Shown here piece after piece: positions 21,686 through 31,939 of a stretch of DNA of 64,000 bases; position 1 is the stretch's first letter; every line of letters starts with the position of its first letter. This DNA is from Epiperipatus broadwayi (Eukaryota > Onychophora > Udeonychophora > Euonychophora > Peripatidae). The notes beneath the pieces are model-generated. The model ran no database searches, was not told where the DNA came from, and worked only from the letters and a program-made list of their open reading frames with translations. The stretch lies in the NCBI GenBank assembly GCA_028023455.1, contig JAQFVV010000017.1, positions 5,420,098 to 5,484,097 on the forward strand. The letters are read 5' to 3'. Both the position numbers and the translations under genes were made by a program.

Positions 21686-22678
21686 ATGGATTGCATTTGT
21701 ATTCCACAATGTATATATAATAGGAAAAAAGAAATTAGGCGTGCTGTGGTAGAATGTATTGTATGTGATGAGGTTTATCACTTGAAATGTTTAAATAAGA
21801 CTAGGAAGGATGTAATAGGTTTATGGTTATGTAGTCAGTGTGTAAATGTGATAAAAGAGGTGAGAAAGTGGTTTCTAAGTGTAGATAGTCTAAAGAGAAA
21901 GACAGTGGAAAGGGGGGAAAATGTAGTTAAGGATGATAGGATAGAGTATGGTTTTAGTGGAGTGTCAGGAAATATGGGTGGAGAAAGTAATAGCGCAATG
22001 GAGATGATTAGCCAAAGAATAAATAAGATAGAGGAAGAAGTGAAGGATGTAGAAGTAAAATTAAAATCATTAGAGATAAAATGTGAGGAGATAAAGGAAT
22101 TATTGAGTAGGAATGATAAGGAAGAAATAGATAAGGAGGACCAGAAGGTATTAGAAAATGTTATGGATGGAGTAGAGAAAGTAGATTATGAAACAGTATT
22201 GATAGGAGATTCACTAATTAGAGAATGTGGGGATATAATTGCAAGGGAAAATAGAAGCAGGTATGTAAGAGTATGTTTGCCTGGAGCTAGAATTAGGGAT
22301 GTAGCAGATAAAGTAAAAAAGCAAGGTAGTAGAGATGTGTATGTTATGGTGGGGACTAATAATTTATCAGAATCATCAGAGAGAATAATGGATGAGTATG
22401 TAGAATTGATTAGGAATTTGACTATGATTAAAGGAAGAGTAGGAGTAGTTGGATTATTACCAAGATTTGACAAGAGGCATTTGTTAGATAGGGCATGTTC
22501 TATAAATGAGAGATTGAAAAAATTGTGTGAGAGAAATAATGTTATGTTTGTGGATGTGTGGGATTGTTTTATTGGAAAGAGGGAGTTATATAGTAAAGAT
22601 GGGTTGCATTTAGGAAAACAAGGAAGTGAAGTTTTAGGGAGTCTGATTTATAAAGAATATTTTTCGGGAAACTTATAA
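21686..22678 (+). CDS. CR1 ORF1 protein: PHD-type zinc finger and SGNH esterase
   Basis: 330 codons, intact. Residues 3-60 hold a Cys4-His-Cys3 pattern (C-x3-C, CIVC, H-x2-C, CSQC) typical of the PHD-like finger of CR1 ORF1 proteins. Residues 110-155 are Glu/Lys-rich and likely a coiled coil. Residues 167-325 form an SGNH hydrolase: GDS block with Ser176, GTNN at 223-226 and DGLHL with Asp305 and His308, giving the complete Ser-Asp-His triad. In CR1/L2-type elements this esterase is thought to act in RNP or membrane interactions during retrotransposition; its substrate is unknown. ATG at 21686 is chosen because the finger begins at once after it. It lies in the same orientation as the candidate micro-gene, inside its intron. 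Confidence 0.9.
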   Translation: MDCICIPQCIYNRKKEIRRAVVECIVCDEVYHLKCLNKTRKDVIGLWLCSQCVNVIKEVRKWFLSVDSLKRKTVERGENVVKDDRIEYGFSGVSGNMGGESNSAMEMISQRINKIEEEVKDVEVKLKSLEIKCEEIKELLSRNDKEEIDKEDQKVLENVMDGVEKVDYETVLIGDSLIRECGDIIARENRSRYVRVCLPGARIRDVADKVKKQGSRDVYVMVGTNNLSESSERIMDEYVELIRNLTMIKGRVGVVGLLPRFDKRHLLDRACSINERLKKLCERNNVMFVDVWDCFIGKRELYSKDGLHLGKQGSEVLGSLIYKEYFSGNL

Positions 22679-22779
22679 AGGGGGGTGGGATTTTAAATTG
22701 CAATATTATTAAAAAGAAAAAGAATGGATGGAATGTAAGAAATAAGCAAAAGGAATTTGATTTAGATATAAATATAGAT

Positions 22780-25332
22780 ATGGAGAAGGAATGGGTTTGT
22801 AAAATTAATGGTAAGAAAGTTATTTATAAATGTAATGGAGAAGAAAGAATTAAAAGAATTTATAAAAGAGTAGTTAGGAAAGAAGAAATTGTTAAAATTG
22901 GGTTTTTGAATATGCGAGGTGGTAGGAGACCAGAAAAGTGGATGGAATTAAATAAAACAATTGAAAATAAAGAGCTTGAGGTATTAGCAGTAGTGGAAAC
23001 ACATCTAAGAGAAGAAGAACCTATTTTGGAACAATTGGTATGGCAGGGTATAAATAGAAAAGAAAAAGAAAAAAGGGGTGGTGGTATAGGTGTTATATCA
23101 AAAAAATATTTAAATATTGTTAAATGTCAAGAACATTTGTGGTTTGAAATAAGGTTGGGTAGACAAGAATGGATGGTGGCTATAGTTTATATAGCCACTG
23201 GAGATAGTCAAATTATAATGGAGTGGAACAGTAACATATATGAATGTCTAGTTAAGGATATACAAAGTTTTAAAGAAAAGGGGAAGAGAATAATGGTTAT
23301 AGGGGATATGAATGGACATATTGAAGAAATTGATGATGTAGATAATAAAAATGGACAGCTTTTGAAGAAATTTTGTCAGAAAGTGAATTTGAGTATTGGA
23401 AATTTATTAAATATTTATGAGGGACAATACACATGGTCTAGAAATAATATATTTCACACAATAGATTATGTATTGGTAGAGAAAGAGGGAATGAATAAAA
23501 TACAGAAAATTAAGGTGTTTGATAATGAAGAAAAAGTATGCACTAGTGATCATAACTTCATTGTAATTGAAATGGTTAGTAATGTGATGGAGAATAGAAA
23601 TAAAAGTAGAAATAATAGTGAAAGATGTGGATGGAGAGTGAATGATAAGAATAAGTTGGAAGAGTATAAAATACAAGTTGAAGAAATCATGGAAGAGTTG
23701 GTTGGGGATGAGTATAAGGACTGGTGTAAAGAAGTAGAAAAAGTGGCAAATAGGGTTTTAGGTGAGAATATTCAGAAGAATAAAAGTAATAAAAAAATGA
23801 GAATTAGTAAAAGTGTAAAAGAGAGGAAAGAAGCATGTAGAGAATATAAGTGTGCTATTAAGAACAAGGAAAGTGAAAAAGATATTAATGCTAAATGGGA
23901 AAAGTACTTAGAAAAGAAGATGTTGGCTAAAATAGATAATTATAGAGAGAGAATGAAATTGAATAGTAAATTGTTGGAGGATATTAATAAAAGTGGAAGA
24001 GATGGGAGTAAAAAATTTTGGAATTACATTAAAAGGAGAAATGTAGGGGAGAGAGAGATAGTATTACTAGATGATGAGGGAATAGAGTGTAGCTCTAGAG
24101 AAGATTTAGAGAGAATCTTAAATAGATATGTAATGAATATAGAAAAGATGTTAGATGTGAAGGATAGAGTGATAGAAAACATGAAAGCATATAGTAATGG
24201 GAATATTAGGTTTACAAAAAATGAACTGAATGAGGTAGAGAAGAAATTGAAAAGTGGAAAGGCAAGAGGTTTAGATGGATGGGCAGCAGAGATGGTAATG
24301 AATTTAGGATATAGGGCAAAAGTAAAGTTATTATCCTGTTTTAATAAGATGGCACAGAATAGAGTTTTTCCGAGTAGTTGGAGTAATACAAGAGTAAGAT
24401 TATTATTTAAAGGAAAGGGTAAGGATCATAGAAAGTTAAATAATTATAGACCGATAGCGGTAACATCAGTTTTATATAAAGTTTTCTCATATATGGTGGC
24501 TAGAAGAGTTGTAAAATGGATGGAAGGGAATAATGTAGTGGGGGAAATGCAAGGAGGTTTTAGATTAGATAGGCATATAGGAGATAGTTTATTTGTAGTT
24601 ACACAACTTATGGATATGAGTAGGAATTCAGGTAAACAGTTATATATGAGTTTTATAGATATAGAGAAGGCATATGATAGAGTAAATAGAAATAGATTAT
24701 GGATAAGTTTAGCAAATTTGGGAATGGATGAAGCTTTAGTGGATATTATTAAGAAATTATATGAAAATAATTATTATATATATCAATTAGGGAATATAGA
24801 ATCAGTTAAAGTTAAAAATGGGGTGGGACTAAGGCAAGGATGCCCTATGTCACCTATTTTGTTTGTGTTGTATTTGAGTGAAATGGAAAGAGCAATAGAA
24901 AGATTAGGAAGAGGGATAGAGATACCGTTAATAGGTAGTAAGGGAGTATATATTTTGTCAGGTCTTTTTTTTGTGGATGATATATTTTTGTGTGCAGAAA
25001 GAAGAGAAGATATGGAAGTTATGCTGAGGACATGTGCAAGGGTGGGTAAAGAGATGGGGATTAAATTTAGTGAAGAAAAATCAAATATAATGATGGTTAA
25101 TACTGGGGAAAGAGAAGATGTAGAATTTTTATTGGGAGATATTAAGTTAAGTGTGGTGAATAGATATAGTTATTTGGGAATTATTTTAAGTAATCAGAAA
25201 AATTATTTGGATGAATGGGAGAAAAAATTGATAAATGAAGCAAAGAAAAGAAAGGGATTGATAAAGAAATTAACAGTGTTTTCATATAATAAATATGATG
25301 TAGCTAGAATTATATGGAAGGAGTTGCAGTAG
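22780..25332 (+). CDS. CR1 ORF2 protein, N-terminal part: APE endonuclease and reverse transcriptase
   Basis: 850 codons to a premature stop. The apurinic-like endonuclease spans about residues 38-265, with catalytic Glu73 (VVETH), GDMNGH at 175-180 and SDH at 256-258; it nicks the target for target-primed reverse transcription. The RT spans about 475-790: NNYRPIAV, FIDIEKAYD with Asp627, RQGCPMSP at 685-692 and the active-site box FVDD at 731-734 in place of the commoner YADD/FADD. The frame ends IIWKELQ at 25332, whereas family alignment continues in the frame of 25314-26201, so one base appears to be missing near 25315-25322. Start ATG at 22780 is the first in frame upstream of the endonuclease. 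Confidence 0.9.
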   Translation: MEKEWVCKINGKKVIYKCNGEERIKRIYKRVVRKEEIVKIGFLNMRGGRRPEKWMELNKTIENKELEVLAVVETHLREEEPILEQLVWQGINRKEKEKRGGGIGVISKKYLNIVKCQEHLWFEIRLGRQEWMVAIVYIATGDSQIIMEWNSNIYECLVKDIQSFKEKGKRIMVIGDMNGHIEEIDDVDNKNGQLLKKFCQKVNLSIGNLLNIYEGQYTWSRNNIFHTIDYVLVEKEGMNKIQKIKVFDNEEKVCTSDHNFIVIEMVSNVMENRNKSRNNSERCGWRVNDKNKLEEYKIQVEEIMEELVGDEYKDWCKEVEKVANRVLGENIQKNKSNKKMRISKSVKERKEACREYKCAIKNKESEKDINAKWEKYLEKKMLAKIDNYRERMKLNSKLLEDINKSGRDGSKKFWNYIKRRNVGEREIVLLDDEGIECSSREDLERILNRYVMNIEKMLDVKDRVIENMKAYSNGNIRFTKNELNEVEKKLKSGKARGLDGWAAEMVMNLGYRAKVKLLSCFNKMAQNRVFPSSWSNTRVRLLFKGKGKDHRKLNNYRPIAVTSVLYKVFSYMVARRVVKWMEGNNVVGEMQGGFRLDRHIGDSLFVVTQLMDMSRNSGKQLYMSFIDIEKAYDRVNRNRLWISLANLGMDEALVDIIKKLYENNYYIYQLGNIESVKVKNGVGLRQGCPMSPILFVLYLSEMERAIERLGRGIEIPLIGSKGVYILSGLFFVDDIFLCAERREDMEVMLRTCARVGKEMGIKFSEEKSNIMMVNTGEREDVEFLLGDIKLSVVNRYSYLGIILSNQKNYLDEWEKKLINEAKKRKGLIKKLTVFSYNKYDVARIIWKELQ

Positions 25333-26201
25333 CAGGGTTAACATATGGTAATGATGCATTATGTGTTAGTAAAGGGGTATTAGATTACTTAGAAAAAGTA
25401 CAAAGGGAAGTAGGAAGACATGCATTGGATGCAGATGTATGGACAGCAAGGGAGGCAATTCAAGGAGAAATGGGATGGTCAAGTTTTTATATGAGAGATG
25501 CAAAAAGTAAAATGAAAATGTTTGGTAGATTGCAGTTTATGGATAATAAAAGAATAGCCAAAATAGTATTTAATTGGGTTATGAGTAAAGGGCAGGCAAC
25601 AAGATGGGTGAGAAAGGTAATGTGGTATGCAAAAGATTTGGATAAAGAATTTATATCAGTATATTTGTACAAAAGATGGGATGATTGTGTTAGGAGGATT
25701 GTTGAGTGTTATAGTGGTAAGGAATGGGATAAAAGAATAGATTCATTAATAAAGAATAGGGAGTTAGAGAGATGGAGAACTAGTATGGAGAGTAAAAAGA
25801 GTTTAAATATATATAGAAATAAACAGAATATTAGGTGCAAGTTAATATATGATAATAGTAAGGAAAGTAGTTTATTGTTTAAGGCTCGAACGGGATCTTT
25901 AGCAACAAGAGAATATACATGTAAATGGAAAAATATGGGTGATTTAGTCTGTAAATTATGTAAGGAAGAAATAGAAAATATTAGGCATCTGTTAATTGAA
26001 TGTAAATGCTTGAAAACAGAAAGGGTACAAATAATGAAGTTATGGAAGAATAAATATGAGCAAAGTGATTATACAGAAAGTGGGTTATTGGTTTTTATGT
26101 TGGGTTTGGGAAAAGATAAGGGAGATTTAGATATAACGGCTGTAGAGTTGACAAAGATTATGTTGTGGAAATGGGATGGAGCAGAATATGGGAAAACTTA
26201 A
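25314..26201 (+). pseudogene. CR1 ORF2, C-terminal part after a frameshift
   Basis: Continues ORF2 in another reading frame with an 18-bp overlap. About 290 codons carry the post-RT region, including CKLC (residues 213-216) followed by H and C in HLLIEC, the Cys/His motif near the end of many CR1/L2 ORF2 proteins thought to bind RNA. The ATG at 25314 is internal to the ORF2 domain rather than a genuine start. The copy at 62.85 kb breaks at the same spot. A programmed -1 shift is possible, but no obvious slippery heptamer is present. Confidence 0.8.
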
Positions 26202-26304
26202 CCTGGGGAATGGAAAATAAAGTGGGTAACAGGTTTACCTGGGCATAATTGCTGAGAGATTCTTGACTCCGTTTAAGGAGAAGTCACAGTACATCACATC
26301 ACAT
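26202..26304 (+). repeat. CR1 3' UTR and terminal repeat
   Basis: About 100 bp ending ACATCACATCACAT. The string CTGGGCATAATTGCTGAGA recurs in every 3' copy (12928, 16497, 17255, 33905, 62846), marking it as the probable recognition sequence for the element's own RT. Confidence 0.8.
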
Positions 26305-27960
26305 TAATGTTAAAATAGATGATTAAAGGGCATGAAACCATGTGCTAAAAAAAGAGTTTTATTATTGATATATATATTTATATAGCTGTTGTATATGATT
26401 TTTATTATTTATTATAATTTTTCTATATTTATATGGTATATGCAATGCAATAGCCATCTCTTTGTTTAAACTATGTACAAAGTTCCAAAATCTTGATCCT
26501 CTAATGTAAAAATTTAATACAATATTAAGAATATGTTTTCCAATAAATAGCCAAATAAATCAGGAAATAATAAAGCAACAGCAGATGCTAACTCATAAAA
26601 AAATATCTGCTAATTTTATGAAAAAATAGTTTTCACTTTCAGATTAATATTATTTTACTACTAAAAAAAAAAAAAACATATAATAATTAGTTTTTCTTCT
26701 TTATTTTCTTGATTTAAAAATGCAGTTCTGTTTATTTAGTTACAAAGATTATCTTTAATAAATCGTTTTCCAAAAAGATAGCATTAAAACCATCATTATT
26801 ATTTTGAAGAAAAATAAAATGTCAAAATAAATAGAGCAGATGGATTAGGAAACAAAAATAAATTACATTGATCATGTTTGATCTGTCATTTTATTTTAAA
26901 ATATTATCTATATATATATACTTACTGATTATTTTATTTGTATGTCTATATTCAAGATTGAATAAAAATGTTATATAAGTAAATCATAACTCTTGATAAA
27001 AACGCAGCAGTTGTAAAAATTCAAAATCATAAAATTTTGTCCAGATGGTAGACATTATCAATCCAAAAGGATTTGCTTAATGGTATTTTATCTCTAAGTA
27101 TTATTTTACTAAAGGGTCTACAGTTATCATAATAACTGAGATCTGTAATCTCATTAGGTTGGGTTCACGTTTTTGGATATTTGAAATATTCAAATTGTTT
27201 GAAGATTAGCTGTAACAGGAGCTGCTGGGTTGGTGTACATAATCCAGTGTAAACAATCTGAAAAACAAGTTAGCATTTCCGCCTTTCATTGATTACTCAT
27301 GTTTATACAGATGGTTTTAGAGTAGGATGATGTAGCCTGCATTATTGTTGCTAATTCAGATCTTAAATGTTAGTAGAATCATACGATGCTTTTTGTTTTG
27401 GTATAAGTTTAACTGTAAGTGGAACTATGCTAAGACAATTCTGCATTTTGTTTGCTGTCGTTTAACCAATAACTCTAATCATTGAGTTGCCAATATATTA
27501 GAAGGGACAAAATGAACCAAGGAAACTGCAAAATACTTTTAATCATTGATTGCGAAGAAATTGTTCTGTAATGTTAATGTGTTGCATTCCATAATACACC
27601 CAAATTTTTATGAAATAAAACTTTGCTTTAAATTGTTTTTTTAATTAAATATAATAGTGATGATCCGACCAAGTTCATGCTAGATAATTATCAGTCTAAT
27701 CTTATTTTTTAAATTTTCAATTGTGTTTACCCGTAAAACAAGATGTCTTCTTTTTTGTTAAACGTAATAGTGAAGATAAGAACATGTTTATTTTAAACAA
27801 TTCTCTACATAATCTTAAATATTTTTTTTGTATTTATTTCTGATAGCTATATTTTTAAAATTAAATCCAATAGCACTTTTGTAATGAAGATAAGTACTTT
27901 CAAAATGCAGAAATACTAGTAATAAATAAAACATTACAAGCATAAAGCTAAACTAGTCAA
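26305..27960. other. Intronic AT-rich stretch, nothing recognised
   Basis: Poly-A runs and short chance frames only. Confidence 0.4.
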
Positions 27961-28189
27961 TATAAAATCAAAACTACCCCAAATCTAAAATTAAACCAGA
28001 CCAGCATAAAAATAATATTAAAACACAACCTAAGGTTTCACTGCTACAAGCAGACTTCTCAAGTGTAAAGAACTACAAAAAAACCACACATTATATATAC
28101 TATTAAAAACTACCCACAAATCCATTCACTTCCCATCCACCCTTAATATTAAAAGAACTCTTAAATAAGTTAATTGCTTCAGAATAATA

Positions 28190-28507
28190 AATTTTCAATG
28201 TTTATTTTGTAAGAAGGTTTACATAGGTCAGAGTAGTTTGAGTTTAAATGAAAGAATAAAGGTTCATAAAAGTAGAGTTAAAAATAGATATCTTAGTTCT
28301 GCTTTGTATGTCCATGAAAAGGATACAGGCCACACTATTGATTTTGATGAAGCTAAGGTTGTCTTCTTTGAGAGAAATGAAATCAAAAGAAGAATTAAAG
28401 AGTCTTTATTATTGAAAATTTATTATTCTGAAGCAATTAACTTATTTAAGAGTTCTTTTAATATTAAGGGTGGATGGGAAGTGAATGGATTTGTGGGTAG
28501 TTTTTAA
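28190..28507 (+). pseudogene. GIY-YIG endonuclease fragment of a Penelope-like element
   Basis: The frame through 28238-28507 reads SLNERIKVHKSRVKN, then ALYVHEKDTGHTIDFDEAKV and RRIKESLLLKIYY, the conserved layout after the GIY-YIG motif in Penelope endonucleases (Arg in 'l..R...H', a 'H...tgH..d...' block and a Glu in 'kES..i'). Just upstream, codons for CKKVYIGQSS (about 28208-28237) supply the YIG half, so the domain starts before the first ATG. The RT and linker are absent (5' truncation). The protein would nick DNA; this copy has no start codon of its own and is a remnant. Confidence 0.8.
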
Positions 28508-28543
28508 TAGTATATATAATGTGTGGTTTTTTTGTAGTTCTTT

Positions 28544-28587
28544 ACACTTGAGAAGTCTGCTTGTAGCAGTGAAACCTTAGGTTGTGT
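28544..28587 (+). ncRNA. Hammerhead-like fold in the Penelope-like terminal repeat
   Basis: ACAC/GUGU stem I, CUGC-UUGUA-GCAG stem II and ACC/GGU stem III closing on UUA are all paired, with GAAAC and a GUU cleavage triplet in place. The first box reads UUGAGAA instead of CUGANGA (two core changes), so the ribozyme is probably inactive. The inverted copy at 28023-28066 has the same sequence on the minus strand. Penelope-like elements are known to carry hammerheads in these repeats. Confidence 0.55.
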
Positions 28588-28828
28588 TTTAATATTATTT
28601 TTATGCTGGTCTGGTTTAATTTTAGATTTGGGGTAGTTTTGATTTTAGTAATAAATAGTAGCCATTTTAGAAATCGTTTCTACTTTCAATTACAGTATTT
28701 TAAAAGTTGTCAAAAATTTTAGAGTAAAAGAAATATTTCAAAATGCTTGTTTATTGATACACATACATTAATGTAATTAGTACTTAATTATGAACTGAGC
28801 TTGAACCTGATATTTTGAAGTTAATCAT

Positions 28829-29045
28829 CATCATCATCAACAACCATTATCAATCCACTGCAGGATGAAGATCTCTTCAAGTTCAATCCATCTTCTCTGA
28901 TCTTTAGCTTCTCTTCTCCACATTACCCCTGCACACTTTATTATTTCATCCATCCACCTCACATGTGGTCTCTTTCTGGGTCTTTTACAATCTCTTGGAA
29001 TCCAGTTTAAAATTTCAATTGTCAATCTATTATCATCTTTTGAAG
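28829..29045 (-). mobile_element. RTE-like LINE 3' end fragment
   Basis: The minus strand reads TIEILNWIPRDCKRPRKRPH, then VRWMDEII and WRREAKDQRRWIELEE, the conserved RTE-type tail ('GRP..RW.D.i....w...A.dR..W..l.eaf'), open for 62 codons. It ends with TCATCATCATCATC on the plus strand, the RTE 3' repeat. This is the best preserved of three copies. Confidence 0.8.
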
Positions 29046-30090
29046 TTAATAGATATGTATAAGTAAAATATTACTATATTTTTCTTCAGACAGATTAATG
29101 AAAAAATTGTTAATCTATTTTTAACAAGCAACCGAGAAAAAAAAAGGGTTTTATTTTCAAATAAAAATTTAAAAATACTAGTGTCTGTTAATGATAAATG
29201 GCCAGTAAATGCAAAATTTATTATTTGCTTATTATTTCTATTTATGTTTGTTTTATAATTAAGTTATTTAATGTACTATATACACATTATATATGACTTG
29301 CTTTTTTAATTATTATATACACCAATTAGTCATTGAAATGAGTATTAAGAGGATTATATTATCTCTCTTTTTTAAAAAAATTATTTTATTTTTAACATAA
29401 TCCCTAATACTCTTTTTTCCCCATGATATTCCAAATTGATGGTTTCCTTTCATCAAGGTTAATCTTCCAAAGAAATAAGAATGATGTAATAATTCACTGT
29501 CCAATTCAGAACTGGATAATCTTCTTTGGATCTTGTGCAAGTCTTTCAGATGTTAGTTGGGTGTCCATTAGTTTATATGTCATCAAGACAAGTACTTTTT
29601 CCACATTTATTGCTAGTGAATATATCTGAGATATATTTTTTTTGTAGGATAATGCAGATGCATTACTGAACCTTTAACCTTAAATATGATATCATTTAAG
29701 CTATCTTATAGGATGATGGTTCTGGACCTTTAACCTCAAATATGACGTCATTTAAGTCATCTGATTTATATCAGAGCATTGTTAGAAGAGTGATAGATAC
29801 ATTCTACATCAAAACAATAAATTTAGAAAAATTCATTTTAAAGATGAAGAAAGCTAATGGCACTAATTTGTAGCATTCTGAATCTATTTGTATCACATAG
29901 TATCACTTAATGTGAATACTCTTACGTAAATGATAGTTTTTCATGTATAATTTAGAAGTTTGGAAATTTTAGACAATTCAGAATTAATTTATTATTTTAT
30001 TGATGAAGTGCACTCTACATTAGTCACGAGTTTTTAGCGATATTTTATAATAATCAAAGGAATATAATAAATGCTATAAATCCAATTAAT
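29046..30090. other. Intronic AT-rich stretch
   Basis: Apart from the 33-bp repeats nothing is recognisable. Confidence 0.4.
29655..29765. repeat. Two imperfect 33-bp direct repeats
   Basis: ACCTTTAACCT...AAATATGA...TCATTTAAG occurs at about 29669-29701 and 29728-29760. The second copy contains the palindrome TGACGTCA, a CREB/ATF-type site, where the first has TGATATCA. This may be chance. Confidence 0.5.
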
Positions 30091-30095
30091 TTATT

Positions 30096-30800
30096 TTTAA
30101 ATACAATTTATCGACTACTCTGAACACTTTTTAGCAAAAACCTTTTATTGACATATGTTTCGACTGTCCTGCAGTCTTCTTCAGAGCTATAATATAATGA
30201 ACAACATAAAATAGAATACATAACTATATAAATAATACCATAAAAATGTAAATAAAATTAATAAAATAATAAAAATATAACAAAACATAATAAAACTGAA
30301 ATAAATATAATCAAAGTAACATAAAATAATCCAGTTAATATAAAATAAAAAATACAATATAAATATAAAATAAATTGTACATGTGCATTCATGTTTCTAT
30401 ACATACATATTCATAAACAACTATTACATTTAAATATATATATTGTTCATGAATATGTATGTATACAGTCATGAATATACATGTATAACTTGTATTTATA
30501 TTGTATATTTTATTTTATATTAACTGAATTATTTTATTTAGGTTTTCGGTTTTATTATGTTTTGTTATGTTTTATGTTTTTATTATTTTATTAATTTTAT
30601 TGTTTACATTTTTTACGGTATTATTTATATAGTTATGTATTTTATTTTATGTTTTTCATTATGTCATAACTTTGAAGAAGACTGCAGGACAGTCGAAACG
30701 TAAGATTGTGCATGAATATAGGTCAATGAAAGGTTTTTGCTATAAAGTGTTCAAAGTAGTGGATAAATTGTATTTATATAAGACATTACAGCAAAATAAA
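30096..30800. mobile_element. Large family A palindrome
   Basis: Inverted arms of roughly 300 bp (about 30096-30400 and 30470-30800). Family A cores lie at 30157-30184 (minus: CUGAAGA, GACUG/CAGUC hairpin, GAAAC) and 30672-30699 (plus: same, first base changed to U). Outside each core is the flank TTTTGCTA...AGTGTTC, and inside are A/T-rich stretches with AATAATACCATAAAAATG also seen at 17.9 kb. A short open frame spans the right arm; it is chance. Confidence 0.75.
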
Positions 30801-31234
30801 GGAAGTGATGAATTTGGTAATTTATTTTTATTTAATTTTTTTTCAAAGGAAAAATGTGTTGAACATTATCAAATCATTTTTTCACATACAATGATGAGCT
30901 TGTTTGTCATAATTTGGATACTTATTTAGAGCAAATTATCTTTTTTTATATACATATCAGCAGCCAACTTCAACATATTCCTTACACTCCGAAGAATATC
31001 ATTAATCCTGCTTCCTACAATTCAGTAACTTTTACCTCCAAACAAAATTACGAGGCGATCTGCCAAATTTTCGTATGTGATTTAAGATTTACTTAAATAA
31101 TACTTTTTTTATTTGATCTTGAAAATGCACATTTTTAAAAAATGACCAGTTTAATGTATTAAATAAATGAATATATATAAATATTTAAAAGGTAAAAAAA
31201 AAACGTATTTTATTGTCACAAAAAGTTTCTATTT

Positions 31235-31420
31235 TGTTAACAATGAGGATTGCCCTACCCTAGCATGAAACCATGGTCAGAGGTTTGCGGGGTCCTGACA
31301 GATATTTTAAATGCTTTCTCTACGCTAAGCATTTATCACAAAGCTTGTTGAGGAATTGGCAATCCTCATTGTTTACAACTTACAAGCTTAAGAGAGTAGG
31401 GTCATGTGATCTATGACTCT
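31235..31420 (+). mobile_element. Family C repeat copy
   Basis: A single arm matching 12108-12240 with the AAATGCTTTCTCT and AAGCTTGTTGAGGAATT blocks. The hammerhead-like motif is at 31241-31282. A trailing CAAGCTTAAG and GTCATGTGAT also occur beside the 11.9 kb copy in inverted form. Confidence 0.65.
31241..31282 (+). ncRNA. Family C hammerhead-like motif
   Basis: AUGAGGA, UUGC...GCAU hairpin with a longer loop, GAAAC, CAUG, GUC. As at 12108, the first box starts with A instead of C. Upstream ACA and downstream AGAGG no longer pair, so it is probably dead. Confidence 0.4.
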
Positions 31421-31939
31421 TATTTTGATTATTTCTATTTTGATGTTTTGTTTATCAGTTTTATTTTTTCTAAATAAAAAAAAAATATGTCTTTTCAATT
31501 TTTTAATACTAGATTTCAGGGAAGAAAAAAGATGAGGGAAGTAAGCTATAAACCTTATCATCATCATTATTATTATATAAATTTATAGAAATATATACAA
31601 TTCAATTAACATATGCTTAATACTATTAATTTTTCATCCTTCGTTCTTAAGTTTTGGGATTATGGATTTTGACAGATTAAGAATAAACAATAATATTCTT
31701 TTTATCCTCGCTCGATTATAAATCTCTCACAACTCCAATACATCATGATACTGCTAGGAATTAAAATAATTATTCATTGTAAACTATTAATTGGATATAC
31801 GGCGTAATTTGAGTAGGAATTCAAGCAGAATTAGAAATAAGAAAATAACATGGAGAATGGAAATAATTTCAAATAATTATATAATATTAAAGTAAAAATT
31901 TATAGGAATATTATTCCTTGAAATAATTTATTTTTTTGT

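Larger units (their letters stand above)
21250..26304 (+). mobile_element. Nearly complete CR1-like non-LTR retrotransposon
   Basis: ORF1 (PHD finger plus SGNH esterase) and ORF2 (APE endonuclease, reverse transcriptase, C-terminal Cys/His motif) follow each other on the plus strand with a 101-bp gap, the organisation of CR1-clade LINEs. The 3' end carries a short UTR and a CACATCACAT repeat instead of poly-A, as in CR1 elements. The left boundary is uncertain; about 21250 is taken from the change near GATGACGATTTAAGTGCGC. The coding strand is strikingly poor in C and rich in A and G. Five other 3' fragments of the family lie in the window. One frameshift in ORF2 probably makes this copy non-autonomous. 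Confidence 0.9.
27965..28655 (+). mobile_element. 5'-truncated Penelope-like element with inverted terminal repeat
   Basis: A GIY-YIG endonuclease fragment (28190-28507) is followed by a terminal repeat at about 28437-28650, and an inverted copy of that repeat lies upstream at about 27965-28185. The inverted pair shares long identical strings such as AGAAGTCTGCTTGTAGCAGT and its complement. Penelope elements commonly carry such partial, inverted terminal repeats at truncated 5' ends. Both repeats contain a hammerhead-like fold. Further endonuclease fragments of the family are at 31.95 and 41.26 kb. Confidence 0.8.

Noticed and set aside
22186-22473. Open frame on the minus strand inside CR1 ORF1
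   Set aside because: Shadow of the intact ORF1 esterase frame, no independent support.
29739-29750. CREB/ATF site TGACGTCA as a functional enhancer
   Set aside because: Single 8-bp match in an intron; the sister repeat lacks it.
30672-31096. Open frames over the right arm of the family A palindrome
   Set aside because: The frame runs through the repeat and hammerhead-like core, with no protein family resemblance.
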